From Puniceicoccales bacterium (GTDB lineage Bacteria > Verrucomicrobiota > Verrucomicrobiia > Opitutales > JAIRKQ01), in contig JAITET010000061.1 in the NCBI GenBank assembly GCA_031281895.1, forward strand, positions 1-33,684: a stretch of DNA of 33,684 nucleotides. Reading direction: 5' to 3'. Both the position numbers and the translations under genes were made by a program. The notes beneath the pieces are model-generated. The model ran no database searches. It saw only the letters and a program-made list of their open reading frames with translations, and was not told the origin of the DNA. Shown here in pieces: positions 1 through 7,913 of this stretch; position 1 is the first letter of the stretch; every line of letters begins with the position of its first letter.

Positions 1-3000
1 GTTTGGGCCATTCAGTGCAAATTCTATGCCGAGGATCATACTTTGCAAAAAAGTGACATTGACAGCTTTTTCACCGCCTCTGGGAAAAAGATATTCGGTG
101 GGCGCATGATCATTTCCACGACGAACAATTGGAGCAGACACGCGGAGGAGGCGTTGGAAGACCAACGCACGCCGGTCACCGTGATCTACCTGTCAGATTT
201 GGGAAATAGCCAAATCGATTGGAATAGCATCAATTTTGGTACAGACGCGGCGAGGCTAAAACCGAAGAAAGTTCTGCGAGACCACCAAAAATTAGCAGTG
301 AAGGATGTGTGTGAGGGATTTAATAACAGCGATCGCGGGCAACTCCTAATGGCCTGTGGAACAGGAAAGACGTTCACAAGTCTGAAGATCGCAGAATGCG
401 TGGCTGGTGCCGGAGGGAAAGTTTTGTTTCTCGTTCCTAGCTTGGCATTGCTGTCCCAGGCGTTGACGGAATGGACCCAGGAGAGCGAAATTCCGCTGGA
501 CAGTTTCGCGGTGTGCTCCGACGATGACGTGGGGAAAAAGAAGAGTCGCAGCGATGATTCGCTCTCGGTCCACATCAGTGAACTGCGCTATCCCGCTACC
601 ACGAAAGCTGACCAGTTGGCCAAAGAATTCAACGGTCGCCATGTCTCGAATCACATGGGCGTGGTTTTTGGCACGTACCATTCCATTGCCGTGATCAGTG
701 ACGCCCAACGCAAATACGGATTTCCAAAATTCGATCTCATCATATGCGATGAGGCACACCGCACGACGGGAGTGGCGCTCGATGACAACGATGAGAGCCA
801 TTTTACCCGCGTGCACAATGGGGACTACATTCGTGGGGAAAAGCGGCTGTACATGACGGCAACGCCGCGAGTTTACACAGATTCGGCGAAGGCGCGGGCA
901 AAGGGCGGAGACATCGAGATGTTTTCCATGGACAACGGCGCAACCTATGGGCCGGTTTTTCACACAATAACTTTCTCGGAAGCGGTGCGGCGCGGGCTCC
1001 TTGTAGATTACAAAGTGATCGTACTGTCGGTGCCGGAATCCTTCGCCAGCCGCCGCCTGCAGAGCCTACTGAGCGATGAAAATAATCAACTCCGCGTCGA
1101 CGATGCCGCCAAAATAATCGGCTGCTGGAAAGCCCTCGCCAAATACGGATTGGAGGGAGACTTGCCTGATGGCAGCCATTCCATGCGACGGGCGGTGGCA
1201 TTTTGCCAGGTCATAGAAAAGAGCCGCGGCAATGTCCACAAAGTCAAGTCCAAGGAAATTGTGGAAATGTTTCCCAAGGTCGTTGAGGCCTACAAAAGTG
1301 CAGATTTGGAAGACGGGGCCATTGATTTGACATGCGAAGTGGAGCACATCGATGGGATGATGAATGCCGCGCAGAAGGAGGAAAAGCTCAGCTGGCTGAG
1401 GGACGATCTCCCGCCAAACACCTGCAGAATTCTCAGCAACGTGCGCTGCCTGTCCGAGGGAGTTGATGTGCCGTCCCTAGACGCCGTACTTTTTCTCGCG
1501 CCGAGGAAATCGCAGGTTGATGTCATTCAGGCTGTCGGCCGCGTGATGAGGACGTCACCCGGGAAGAAATTGGGTTACATAATTTTGCCAATTGTTGTTC
1601 CCGTCGGTATGGATCCCTATGAAGCCCTGGATAACAACGATATCTATGCCGTCGTTTGGCAGGTGCTGAAGGCGTTGAAGGCCCACGATAATCGCTTCGA
1701 TGCGATGATAAACAAATTGGATCTGACCAGCGCGTGGCTGGATCAGATGGAAATTATAATCGTCGGCGATCCGATTTTCCAAAAAACTAGTCCCAAATCT
1801 CCTGGAGTTGGAAATTTTTCCATAGGAACGGAGGCAGTGCTGGAAGATTCTTCGCAGCTTACACTTGGTTCGATGCAAATTGAAATTGGCGATCTCGAAA
1901 GGGCAATGCGTGCGAAAATCGTGGACAAGGTCGGCAATCGCTGCCACTGGGAGGATTGGGCAAATGACATCGCGCAGATCGCGAATCGGCACATCGATCG
2001 CATCAAAGGGATTTTGGAGAACGAAAAGAATGTCAGGGAGCGGGAGGCATTTTTCAACTTCGCCGATGAGCTGCGCGACGATCTGAATGACAGCATCAGC
2101 GACGACGAAGTCATTGAAATGCTGGCGCAGCACATGATCACACAACCGGTGTTCGAGGCGCTTTTCAAGGACTACAGTTTCGCGAAAAACAATCAGGTGT
2201 CGGTTGCGATGCAGAAGATTTTGGAAATCCTCCACGAACATCACTTGGAAAAGGAGGCGGACACTTTGCAAGGTTTCTACGACGACGTAAAAATGCGGGC
2301 TGAAGGCATTGACAACGCCGCCGGCCGGCAGAAGATAATTTTGGAGCTATATAATAAATTCTTCCAAAATGCGTTCCCGAAAATGGCGGAAAGACTTGGA
2401 ATCGTCTACACTCCCATTGAAATCGTGGATTTCATCCTCCACAGCGTCGATCACCTCCTGCGGATGGAATTCGGCGAAACTTTTAGCAGCGAAAATGTGA
2501 AAATAATTGATCCCTTCGTCGGCACCAGGACCTTCATCACGCGTCTGCTGCAGAGCGGATTGATTTCCAAGGAAGCGCTGGCGGGCAAGTACAAATCGGA
2601 TATCTACGCCAATGAGATCGTTTTGTTGGCGTACTACATCGCCGCGACAAACATCGAGTCAACGTACCATGATTTGGTCGGCGGAGAATATCAGCCCTTC
2701 AACGGCATTTGCTTGACCGACACGTTCCAACTGCACGAGAAGGATGATTTGATCAGCCAAATGCTCGTGGAGAACAGCGATCGCCGCATTCGGGAAAAAT
2801 CGACGGACATCCACATAATCGTGAGCAATCCGCCCTATTCCATCGGTCAAAAGAGTGCGAACGACAATAACGCCAACGTTAAATACCAAAACCTCGATTC
2901 CCGCATATGCAAAACCTACATGAAGCGTTCTGTAAAACACAACAAACGGTCGCTTTACGATAGCTACATTCGCGCAGTTCGCTGGGCCAGCGACCGCATT

Positions 3001-4662
3001 GGCAAGCGTGGGATAATTGGATTCGTCACAAATGCCGGATTTTTGGATTCCGCGTCCGCCGATGGTATGAGGAAATGTTTGGCCGAGGAATTTTCCAATA
3101 TTTATATTTTTCACTTGCGAGGGAACGCACGCACTTCCGGGGAATTACGCCGCAAGGAAAGCGGTAATGTTTTCGGCGAAGGTAGCAGATCACCAGTTGC
3201 CATATCAATGCTTGTAAAAAATCCGCACTCGGCAGAACATGGACGCATTTATTTCCACGATATCGGAGACTATCTCAACCGCGAAGAGAAATTGGAGAAG
3301 ATAAAAATCTTCAGTGACATTTCAGGCATCGCTCGTGCCGATGGGTGGAAAATTATCACTCCGGACGAGCACGGAGACTGGCTTAATCAGCGGACCCCGG
3401 AATTTAAGTCGCACATCCCGCTTGGCAGCAAAAATGCGGCGGAAAAAGTCAAATTGTTCGAAAATTATTCCCGTGGCATCGCAACTAGCCGCGATGCCTG
3501 GTGTTATAACGCATCGAAAGGTCATCTTGGTGAAAATATGGAACGGATGATAAATTTTTATAACGGCGAAGTGAATCGGATCTTCAACGAATTTCCAACT
3601 TTGGGGAAAAAAGATTTGGTGGACAATGTAGACAAATTTATTAATCTCGATAAATCTAAAATCAGTTGGGCTTACGGTCTAAAAAAAAGCCTATTGCTAG
3701 GAAAAAGATTTAATTTTTCGGAGAAACCAATCGTCCAGAGTCTCTACCGACCATTCACAAAACAATGGTGCTATTTCGATCGAAATTTCAATGAATGTGT
3801 CTACCAAATGCCGTGCATTTTCCCAAATGGCAGCGCCGAGAATAGGGTGATTTGCGTTCCGGGAATTGGGGCAAAGTGCGAATTTTCAGCCCTTATCGCA
3901 AATGTGCTACCTTGCTTGGACAACATTGAAAAAGGGCAGTGTTTCCCATTATATTTATATGACAAGCCCTGTAAATCGCCGGAGAGCGGTTCGATGGAAC
4001 AAGATTTCTTCGATGGCACAAACGGAAAAATCTTGCAAACTCGGAGGAGTGCCATCACGGCGGAAGGACTGAAACATTTTCGAATGGCCTACCCAGCCGA
4101 AGACATTTCCGCCGAGGACATTTTCTATTATGTCTATGGGATTTTGCATTCGCCGGACTATCGGGAGCACTTCGCCAATAACCTTTCCAAGGAACTTCCA
4201 CGCATTCCACGGGTAAAATCCGCAACTGACTTTTGGGCATTCGCCTCGGCGGGGATGAAATTGGCGGACTTGCACATTAACTACGAAACGGCGGAAAAAT
4301 ATCCACTGGAAATCGTCGCCAAGGGAGATTTGACGGACAAAGACTTCGCCGTAGAGAAGAAGATACGCTATGGGACAAACCGTGACAAAACCACGCTGAT
4401 TTACAATCACAAAATCACCCTGCGGGGCGTTCCAATCGAAGTACAGGATTACATAGTCAACGGAAAATCCGCCCTGGACTGGGTCATTGAACGCCAATGC
4501 GTGAGCGTTGACAAGGACAGCGGCATCACCAATGACGCCAACCGCTGGGCCGTTGAAACCGCTCACAATCCAAAATATCCACTGGAGCTACTCCAGCGTG
4601 TGACTACCGTCAGCATGAAAACCCTAAAAATCGCCAAAAATCTGCCGAAGCTAGACGTTTAG
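1..4662 (+). CDS. Type ISP-like restriction-modification enzyme, single chain (5' end outside window)
   Basis: A giant enzyme that would restrict foreign DNA (nuclease plus ATP-driven translocase) and methylate adenine in host DNA. The frame is open to base 1, so the N-terminus lies outside the window; 1553 residues are visible. In order: a Mrr-like nuclease end with WAIQCKFY at 4-27 (the QxK part of PD-(D/E)xK), Walker A ACGTGKT at 352-372, DEAH at 748-759, MTATPR at 853-870, helicase motif VI QAVGRVMR at 1528-1551, methyltransferase motif I at 2509-2535, NPPY at 2827-2838, then about 600 residues in the place of the specificity domain, with a normal-looking end. This order matches the COG4889/LlaGI-LlaBIII architecture. 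Motif I reads DPFVGTRTF where the family has GTGTF. Base composition looks more GC-rich than the ribosomal block, suggesting transfer. No partner subunits are visible. Confidence 0.9.
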   Translation, partial: VWAIQCKFYAEDHTLQKSDIDSFFTASGKKIFGGRMIISTTNNWSRHAEEALEDQRTPVTVIYLSDLGNSQIDWNSINFGTDAARLKPKKVLRDHQKLAVKDVCEGFNNSDRGQLLMACGTGKTFTSLKIAECVAGAGGKVLFLVPSLALLSQALTEWTQESEIPLDSFAVCSDDDVGKKKSRSDDSLSVHISELRYPATTKADQLAKEFNGRHVSNHMGVVFGTYHSIAVISDAQRKYGFPKFDLIICDEAHRTTGVALDDNDESHFTRVHNGDYIRGEKRLYMTATPRVYTDSAKARAKGGDIEMFSMDNGATYGPVFHTITFSEAVRRGLLVDYKVIVLSVPESFASRRLQSLLSDENNQLRVDDAAKIIGCWKALAKYGLEGDLPDGSHSMRRAVAFCQVIEKSRGNVHKVKSKEIVEMFPKVVEAYKSADLEDGAIDLTCEVEHIDGMMNAAQKEEKLSWLRDDLPPNTCRILSNVRCLSEGVDVPSLDAVLFLAPRKSQVDVIQAVGRVMRTSPGKKLGYIILPIVVPVGMDPYEALDNNDIYAVVWQVLKALKAHDNRFDAMINKLDLTSAWLDQMEIIIVGDPIFQKTSPKSPGVGNFSIGTEAVLEDSSQLTLGSMQIEIGDLERAMRAKIVDKVGNRCHWEDWANDIAQIANRHIDRIKGILENEKNVREREAFFNFADELRDDLNDSISDDEVIEMLAQHMITQPVFEALFKDYSFAKNNQVSVAMQKILEILHEHHLEKEADTLQGFYDDVKMRAEGIDNAAGRQKIILELYNKFFQNAFPKMAERLGIVYTPIEIVDFILHSVDHLLRMEFGETFSSENVKIIDPFVGTRTFITRLLQSGLISKEALAGKYKSDIYANEIVLLAYYIAATNIESTYHDLVGGEYQPFNGICLTDTFQLHEKDDLISQMLVENSDRRIREKSTDIHIIVSNPPYSIGQKSANDNNANVKYQNLDSRICKTYMKRSVKHNKRSLYDSYIRAVRWASDRIGKRGIIGFVTNAGFLDSASADGMRKCLAEEFSNIYIFHLRGNARTSGELRRKESGNVFGEGSRSPVAISMLVKNPHSAEHGRIYFHDIGDYLNREEKLEKIKIFSDISGIARADGWKIITPDEHGDWLNQRTPEFKSHIPLGSKNAAEKVKLFENYSRGIATSRDAWCYNASKGHLGENMERMINFYNGEVNRIFNEFPTLGKKDLVDNVDKFINLDKSKISWAYGLKKSLLLGKRFNFSEKPIVQSLYRPFTKQWCYFDRNFNECVYQMPCIFPNGSAENRVICVPGIGAKCEFSALIANVLPCLDNIEKGQCFPLYLYDKPCKSPESGSMEQDFFDGTNGKILQTRRSAITAEGLKHFRMAYPAEDISAEDIFYYVYGILHSPDYREHFANNLSKELPRIPRVKSATDFWAFASAGMKLADLHINYETAEKYPLEIVAKGDLTDKDFAVEKKIRYGTNRDKTTLIYNHKITLRGVPIEVQDYIVNGKSALDWVIERQCVSVDKDSGITNDANRWAVETAHNPKYPLELLQRVTTVSMKTLKIAKNLPKLDV

Positions 4663-4839
4663 GCCCTTCTTTTGGAGAGCAAATCCGCGATGGCGCCGCA
4701 GATTCGCAATAATGGCGCAAATTTGCAATGGCAATGCAAATCCGTTCTTTTTCGTTGACTTCCTTGGGCAATTGTCACCGCGACAGCTAATCCCTGCATT
4801 TATACGGTCTGGTGGTCGATTTTTGCACTGTCACTACTG

Positions 4840-5306
4840 TCACCTAAGTAGATGAACAAATTTTTCATCACGAAGTCCGAAGCGATTTGAGAAAAAACTA
4901 ACGGTTTGCAGTATTTCCTCCTTTGTTATGTGGCAACTGCGACACAGTTCGCGAATACTCAAGATACCATCGTTTCGCTTCAAAGCGTTTTTCATTCTCC
5001 GAGCGATATCTTCCGGTTTTTTTCACGTGTGAACTGCAAAATTTCCAGTTGCTTTGGAATGTAGAACTTTTCGATAATGGAAAGTGCCTTTGACATTGTT
5101 TCTTCGTCCAGCATTTTGGTATGTGCCTCCGTCTTCCACTTTCAAAGGTGTAGAATACCGGCGACGCGGATCAGCGACTCCGACCATCTCTCCACAAAAC
5201 CCCTAATGTCAGCTAAATCACCTCCAGTTTTCGTGCGTTCCTTGATCGAGTTGTTAAATATTCGGTAAATCTCATATGCAGAGCCATTTAATTCTCCAGT
5301 AGTAGC
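4840..5306 (-). pseudogene. Frameshifted remnant of a DUF3987 (YfjI-like) protein
   Basis: Three pieces in different minus-strand frames read as consecutive parts of the C-terminal half of a DUF3987 protein, a primase/helicase-associated family common on phages and plasmids. Piece one (5306-5142) contains GGDLADIRGF and RVAGILHL, typical of the family, and ends at a stop. Piece two (5114-4992) has LDEETMSKALSIIEKFYIPK, matching the helix after that motif. Piece three (5010-4840) looks like the C-terminal winged-helix region and ends at a stop. At least two frameshifts and the missing N-terminal half make it non-functional. Weak coding-like sequence continues towards about 4740. The family call is from recognised motifs only. 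Confidence 0.6.
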
Positions 5307-5556
5307 CTAAATGGGAGGGAGAGGAGCCTGGAGCCGCGGAAGAGGAAGTTAGCCAGGGATTTTCCAAAGATTCGTTAGAAAAAATGCTAAATTCCACAAA
5401 AGTTCATTCGAAAAAATGTTGAGGTTGGCCAAAAACTCGTTCGAAAAAGTGTGAAAATGCGGCGGACGATAGCAATTTTAAGATAATGGCCAGTAAGTTG
5501 TCACCACACAACCATTGCCTACGGCGCTCGTTGTTCGTTTTGCAGCCGATGATAGA
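5307..5556. other. Gene-free spacer with three degenerate repeats
   Basis: No convincing gene is visible between the DUF3987 remnant and the GrpB gene. The stretch holds three imperfect copies of a ~33-base unit (separate entry) and otherwise looks like decayed sequence. Similarly, 4663-4839 has no intact gene. Confidence 0.5.
5366..5455. repeat. Three degenerate tandem copies of a ~33-bp unit
   Basis: The cores TTCGTTAGAAAAAATG (from 5371), TTCATTCGAAAAAATG (from 5403) and CTCGTTCGAAAAAGTG (from 5436) recur at a spacing of 32-33 bases, each preceded by a CCA-containing A-rich stretch. Read on the minus strand the unit gives an 11-residue pattern resembling FSNEFLANL, but that frame has no start codon and is short. 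Confidence 0.55.
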
Positions 5557-6270
5557 TTAGCCGCAAGAAAATTTAATCCATTCACTCATCACCGTGGCCA
5601 GATATTCAGAGCTTTCTTTGTCGGGGGCATAGAATTCGTGCATTTTTCCATCGAACGCGGAGGCGTAGCCAATGGCATCTACCCCTCTGTACAAAATAAA
5701 ATACTCATGGTCGTTTTGAAAATTCTTTATAAAGTTGCTTTCTTTTTCAGAAATGCACTTCAAAACCCTCAATCTATTGTATCCAAAGGCCTTTATAACG
5801 CCGTCGATGAAGCCTCTTTTCCTTATTGTGTACAGCGGGAACCCATTGATCTTTCCCTGTGAGCTTTCGTCTTTTAATATTTCCCTTTTAATTGCTGCGT
5901 ATTCATCGCGCACGTCGGGATGGGTTCTCAGGTAATCCCTGAATCCGAGATTTAATTCAATCTCAGGGTGATCTGAATCAAAGAACACATGCAGATTTAC
6001 GTTAGTATTCCCTCTTTTTACAAAGCCACCTTGCAAAGGAATGTTCCATTCTCCTTTGTATAGATACCCAATATTCTCCAGATCCACCATTGCCCTATTT
6101 CGATCCTTTGCCACCGCAATGATATCTATTTTTGGCTTGGCGGAGAGCCCAGGAATTGAAGTGGACCCGATGTGATGGATCCCAATGAGTACGGGATCCA
6201 ATAGCTTCCTTTCGGATTCGAATATCCCAGACCAGCGGGAATCATAGGGAACTATTTCGATCTTAGCCAT
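5557..6270 (-). CDS. GrpB family protein (UPF0157), nucleotidyltransferase-like, with extra C-terminal segment
   Basis: A 237-residue protein. The first ~165 residues match the GrpB/UPF0157 family, whose fold is nucleotidyltransferase-like: IEIVPYDSRW near the N-terminus, GSTSIPGL at about 35-42, and KPKIDI shortly after, the pattern that normally carries the metal-binding acid. The substrate is unknown. After a break, the last ~60 residues (YFILYRGVDAIGYAS and on) resemble the start of a GNAT acetyltransferase domain, but the chain stops well before a full acetyltransferase would be complete. Some relatives are GrpB-GNAT fusions, so this may be a fusion with a truncated second half. The gene stands alone on the minus strand among mobile-element remnants, which suggests acquisition. 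Confidence 0.75.
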   Translation of the reverse strand: MAKIEIVPYDSRWSGIFESERKLLDPVLIGIHHIGSTSIPGLSAKPKIDIIAVAKDRNRAMVDLENIGYLYKGEWNIPLQGGFVKRGNTNVNLHVFFDSDHPEIELNLGFRDYLRTHPDVRDEYAAIKREILKDESSQGKINGFPLYTIRKRGFIDGVIKAFGYNRLRVLKCISEKESNFIKNFQNDHEYFILYRGVDAIGYASAFDGKMHEFYAPDKESSEYLATVMSEWIKFSCG

Positions 6271-6315
6271 ACTTCTGCACTGAAATAATTTTCAAATACG
6301 ATGCTAGCCTAATAA

Positions 6316-6450
6316 ATGCCAATTTCGCCGATGGCGAAGGCACCGTACATGGAGGGAGCGTCGACGTTCAGACTATTCACCCTCGACGTCGGTCTGCTGT
6401 CCGCGATGGGCGGTTTATCGGGGAAAACGCTGTTGGAAAAAGATTTCTAA
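6316..6450 (+). pseudogene. Fragment of a DUF4143-type AAA ATPase gene
   Basis: A 44-codon open stretch reads STFRLFTLDVGLLSAMGGLS followed by KTLLEKDF and a stop. This pattern (aromatic-K/R-L-aromatic, LDVGLL, then a short loop and LLE) is characteristic of the DUF4143 region of a common family of predicted AAA ATPases often found near mobile elements. Everything before and after it is missing. Its 3' end runs directly into the IS982 transposase relic. Confidence 0.5.
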
Positions 6451-6604
6451 AAAAACGGTCGATCGTCGAAACTATGATTGGAAGATTTAAAAATTTCTTC
6501 GGTGAAACGCTTTCCCGTTTCCGCTCCCAACAATCTGCTTATTTTGCCATTTGGGTGGCTATTATTGCTTTCAATTTGGACCCTTTATTTTGAGATTCGT
6601 GTTT
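6435..6604 (+). mobile_element. IS982-family insertion sequence relic (3' end of transposase only)
   Basis: The frame from 6435 to the stop at 6591-6593 encodes KRFLKKRSIVETMIGRFKNF and continues to FNLDPLF, nearly the same as the last ~50 residues of the transposase at the right end of the window. Nucleotide similarity is high from about 6436 and continues a few bases past the stop (GAGATTCG then GTT), then is lost. Only the C-terminal catalytic Glu region survives. Differences from the other copy show it is an older or separately derived element. Confidence 0.85.
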
Positions 6605-6669
6605 CTCAATGAAAAGAGAAGCAGCAATTCTTTCCAAGAATAATCTTTTAAAAAGGGCATACGTCATAG

Positions 6670-6682
6670 TATGTAGTACATA
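6670..6682. promoter_or_regulatory. Palindrome immediately upstream of the cmk start codon
   Basis: TATGTAGTACATA is a perfect 6-bp inverted repeat around one central base and ends at the base before the ATG of cmk. It could be a small operator or a hairpin affecting initiation, or it could be chance; the sequence gives no more than the symmetry and the position. Confidence 0.25.
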
Positions 6683-7336
6683 ATGCAAGATTTTATCACT
6701 GTGGCCATCGATGGAGCTGCGGCTTCCGGGAAAACCTCAACGGCACTGCGCATAGCCGACAAATATAAATTTCTAGTGGCGTCGACGGGTTCCTATTATC
6801 GGGCAATTGCACTGGAAATGATGACCGCCGGCATAGGTAGCGACAACGTTTCGGAAATACAACATTTCCTTGGGAAAATCGTCCTTGGGACGAAAATCAC
6901 TGGAAATATTTCAAACATAACCGTCGATGGCAAAAGTTTTGAAGAAAAAGAATTGCGGACCCAAGAGGTGAACAAAAATGTCGCCTTCTATGCCACTATT
7001 CCTATGATTAGACAACGCTTGTTGCCATACCAAAGGTCACAAATCAACGAGGCCCATGTTAATGGATTTCGGGGAGTAATCATGGAAGGTAGGGACATAA
7101 CAAGCACAATTTTACCAGACGCGGACCTACGGTTTTTCCTGGAAGCCGGTGCACAGGAACGTCTATCTCGTAGAGAAAATGACTGGGAACATGATTACAT
7201 AGCTGAACGCGATCAAATTGACGTCAGGAGAACCATACGGCAAGACGGCGTACATAAAATTGACACAGGCATCAATAACTTGGATGTTGTCGTAGCGATG
7301 ATTTCCGCCGAAATAGACAAAATTTTATCCACCTAG
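6683..7336 (+). CDS. cmk: Cytidylate kinase
   Basis: Phosphorylates CMP and dCMP with ATP in pyrimidine nucleotide salvage and supply. The 217-residue length is usual for the family. A P-loop GAAASGKTST spans residues 11-20. STGSYYRAIAL follows at the nucleotide-monophosphate site, where the family usually has DTGAMYR. MEGRDITSTILPDADLRFFL at about 133-152 is the classic (E)GRDIG block, and SRREND / RD-QIDVRR make the lid region. ATG at 6683 directly precedes the P-loop strand and is the natural start, although no good Shine-Dalgarno lies at the usual distance. A 13-base palindrome abuts the start codon. It converges on dgkA. Confidence 0.93.
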   Translation: MQDFITVAIDGAAASGKTSTALRIADKYKFLVASTGSYYRAIALEMMTAGIGSDNVSEIQHFLGKIVLGTKITGNISNITVDGKSFEEKELRTQEVNKNVAFYATIPMIRQRLLPYQRSQINEAHVNGFRGVIMEGRDITSTILPDADLRFFLEAGAQERLSRRENDWEHDYIAERDQIDVRRTIRQDGVHKIDTGINNLDVVVAMISAEIDKILST

Positions 7337-7417
7337 TCTTTGCAGAAGTAACGGTTGTTTTGTGAAAAGTAGAAATTTGGACAATCCGGAAAGCGCCATG
7401 GGCAAAATATCGAAGCG

Positions 7418-7448
7418 GAAAGCTTTTTTAGAGCATTTGGAAGCTTTC
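7418..7448. terminator. Possible stem-loop between convergent cmk and dgkA
   Basis: GAAAGCTT at 7418-7425 and AAGCTTTC at 7441-7448 form a perfect 8-bp inverted repeat with a 15-base loop, located between two convergent genes. There is no clear T-run after the stem on either strand, so a classical intrinsic terminator is not established. Confidence 0.25.
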
Positions 7449-7465
7449 ATAGGCGAAATGGTCCA

Positions 7466-7858
7466 TTACTTGACCGTAGTGATAAAAATGGCAGAAACTA
7501 TGATGTTGCAAAAGGCAATGTAAACCGCCGCACTTGCAGTATCTTTGGCTTTCTTAGCAAGTGGAAATCTCCTATTCTGGGATGAAAAATTTACCACAGA
7601 TTCGATGGCCGTATTTAAGCATTCGGCAATTAGTAATATGAAGAAATCGACGACTAGTAGAAAAAACTTCCAACTCCATCCAAGAAACCAAAAGCAAATC
7701 GGCAAAATCACTATTCCGCATACGAGTTCCACCCGAAATGGTCGTTCGTGGCGCATAAAACGCATGCCACTGATGGAATAACTCAGCGGATTAACAATAT
7801 ATCGCCACAGGAAAACTATACACAACCTGAGCAATTTTTTAAAAATTTTCCTTTGCAT
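7466..7858 (-). CDS. dgkA: Diacylglycerol kinase, DgkA type (membrane)
   Basis: A small integral membrane kinase that phosphorylates diacylglycerol (in some relatives undecaprenol) with ATP. The 130-residue length fits. It has an amphipathic N-terminus, hydrophobic segments at about 45-60, 63-80 and 110-128, and the signature ECLNTAIES with E79, N82 and E86, followed by AKDTASAAV with K105 and D106, matching the active-site residues of E. coli DgkA. The acid usually following VV in this motif (VVD) is Asn here (N90). It is divergent from two LtaS/MdoB-like transferase genes only 55 bases away. Those enzymes are expected to release diacylglycerol, so recycling is the likely job. Confidence 0.9.
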   Translation of the reverse strand: MQRKIFKKLLRLCIVFLWRYIVNPLSYSISGMRFMRHERPFRVELVCGIVILPICFWFLGWSWKFFLLVVDFFILLIAECLNTAIESVVNFSSQNRRFPLAKKAKDTASAAVYIAFCNIIVSAIFITTVK

Positions 7859-7913
7859 GCGAAGAATTTTCGTTAACCCCCTTGCTTTAAATAAATAGAA
7901 ATTTAAGCCGCCG

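Larger units (their letters stand above)
6271..6682. other. Remnant-filled spacer upstream of cmk
   Basis: No intact gene. From left to right it holds a short upstream region of the GrpB gene, the DUF4143 scrap, the IS982 relic, and about 80 AT-rich bases that must contain the cmk promoter. ATTCTT and AAGAAT form a short hairpin near 6631-6645, too weak to name. Confidence 0.6.

Noticed and set aside
346..963. A 205-codon minus-strand open frame
   Set aside because: Antisense to helicase motifs of the restriction gene; no independent support.
1555..2271. A 238-codon open frame on the minus strand
   Set aside because: It lies opposite the restriction enzyme's coding frame, has no recognisable motifs, and the plus frame is clearly the real one.
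4663..4839. Possible start of a further gene or RNA between the restriction gene and the DUF3987 remnant
   Set aside because: No open frame of useful size and no tRNA or other RNA fold could be seen.
5515..5862. A 115-codon plus-strand open frame
   Set aside because: It is the antisense of the GrpB gene.
7399..7524. A 41-codon plus-strand ORF after cmk (MGKISKRKAFLEHLEAF)
   Set aside because: It overlaps the dgkA 3' end in antisense, has no good ribosome site and no recognised family.
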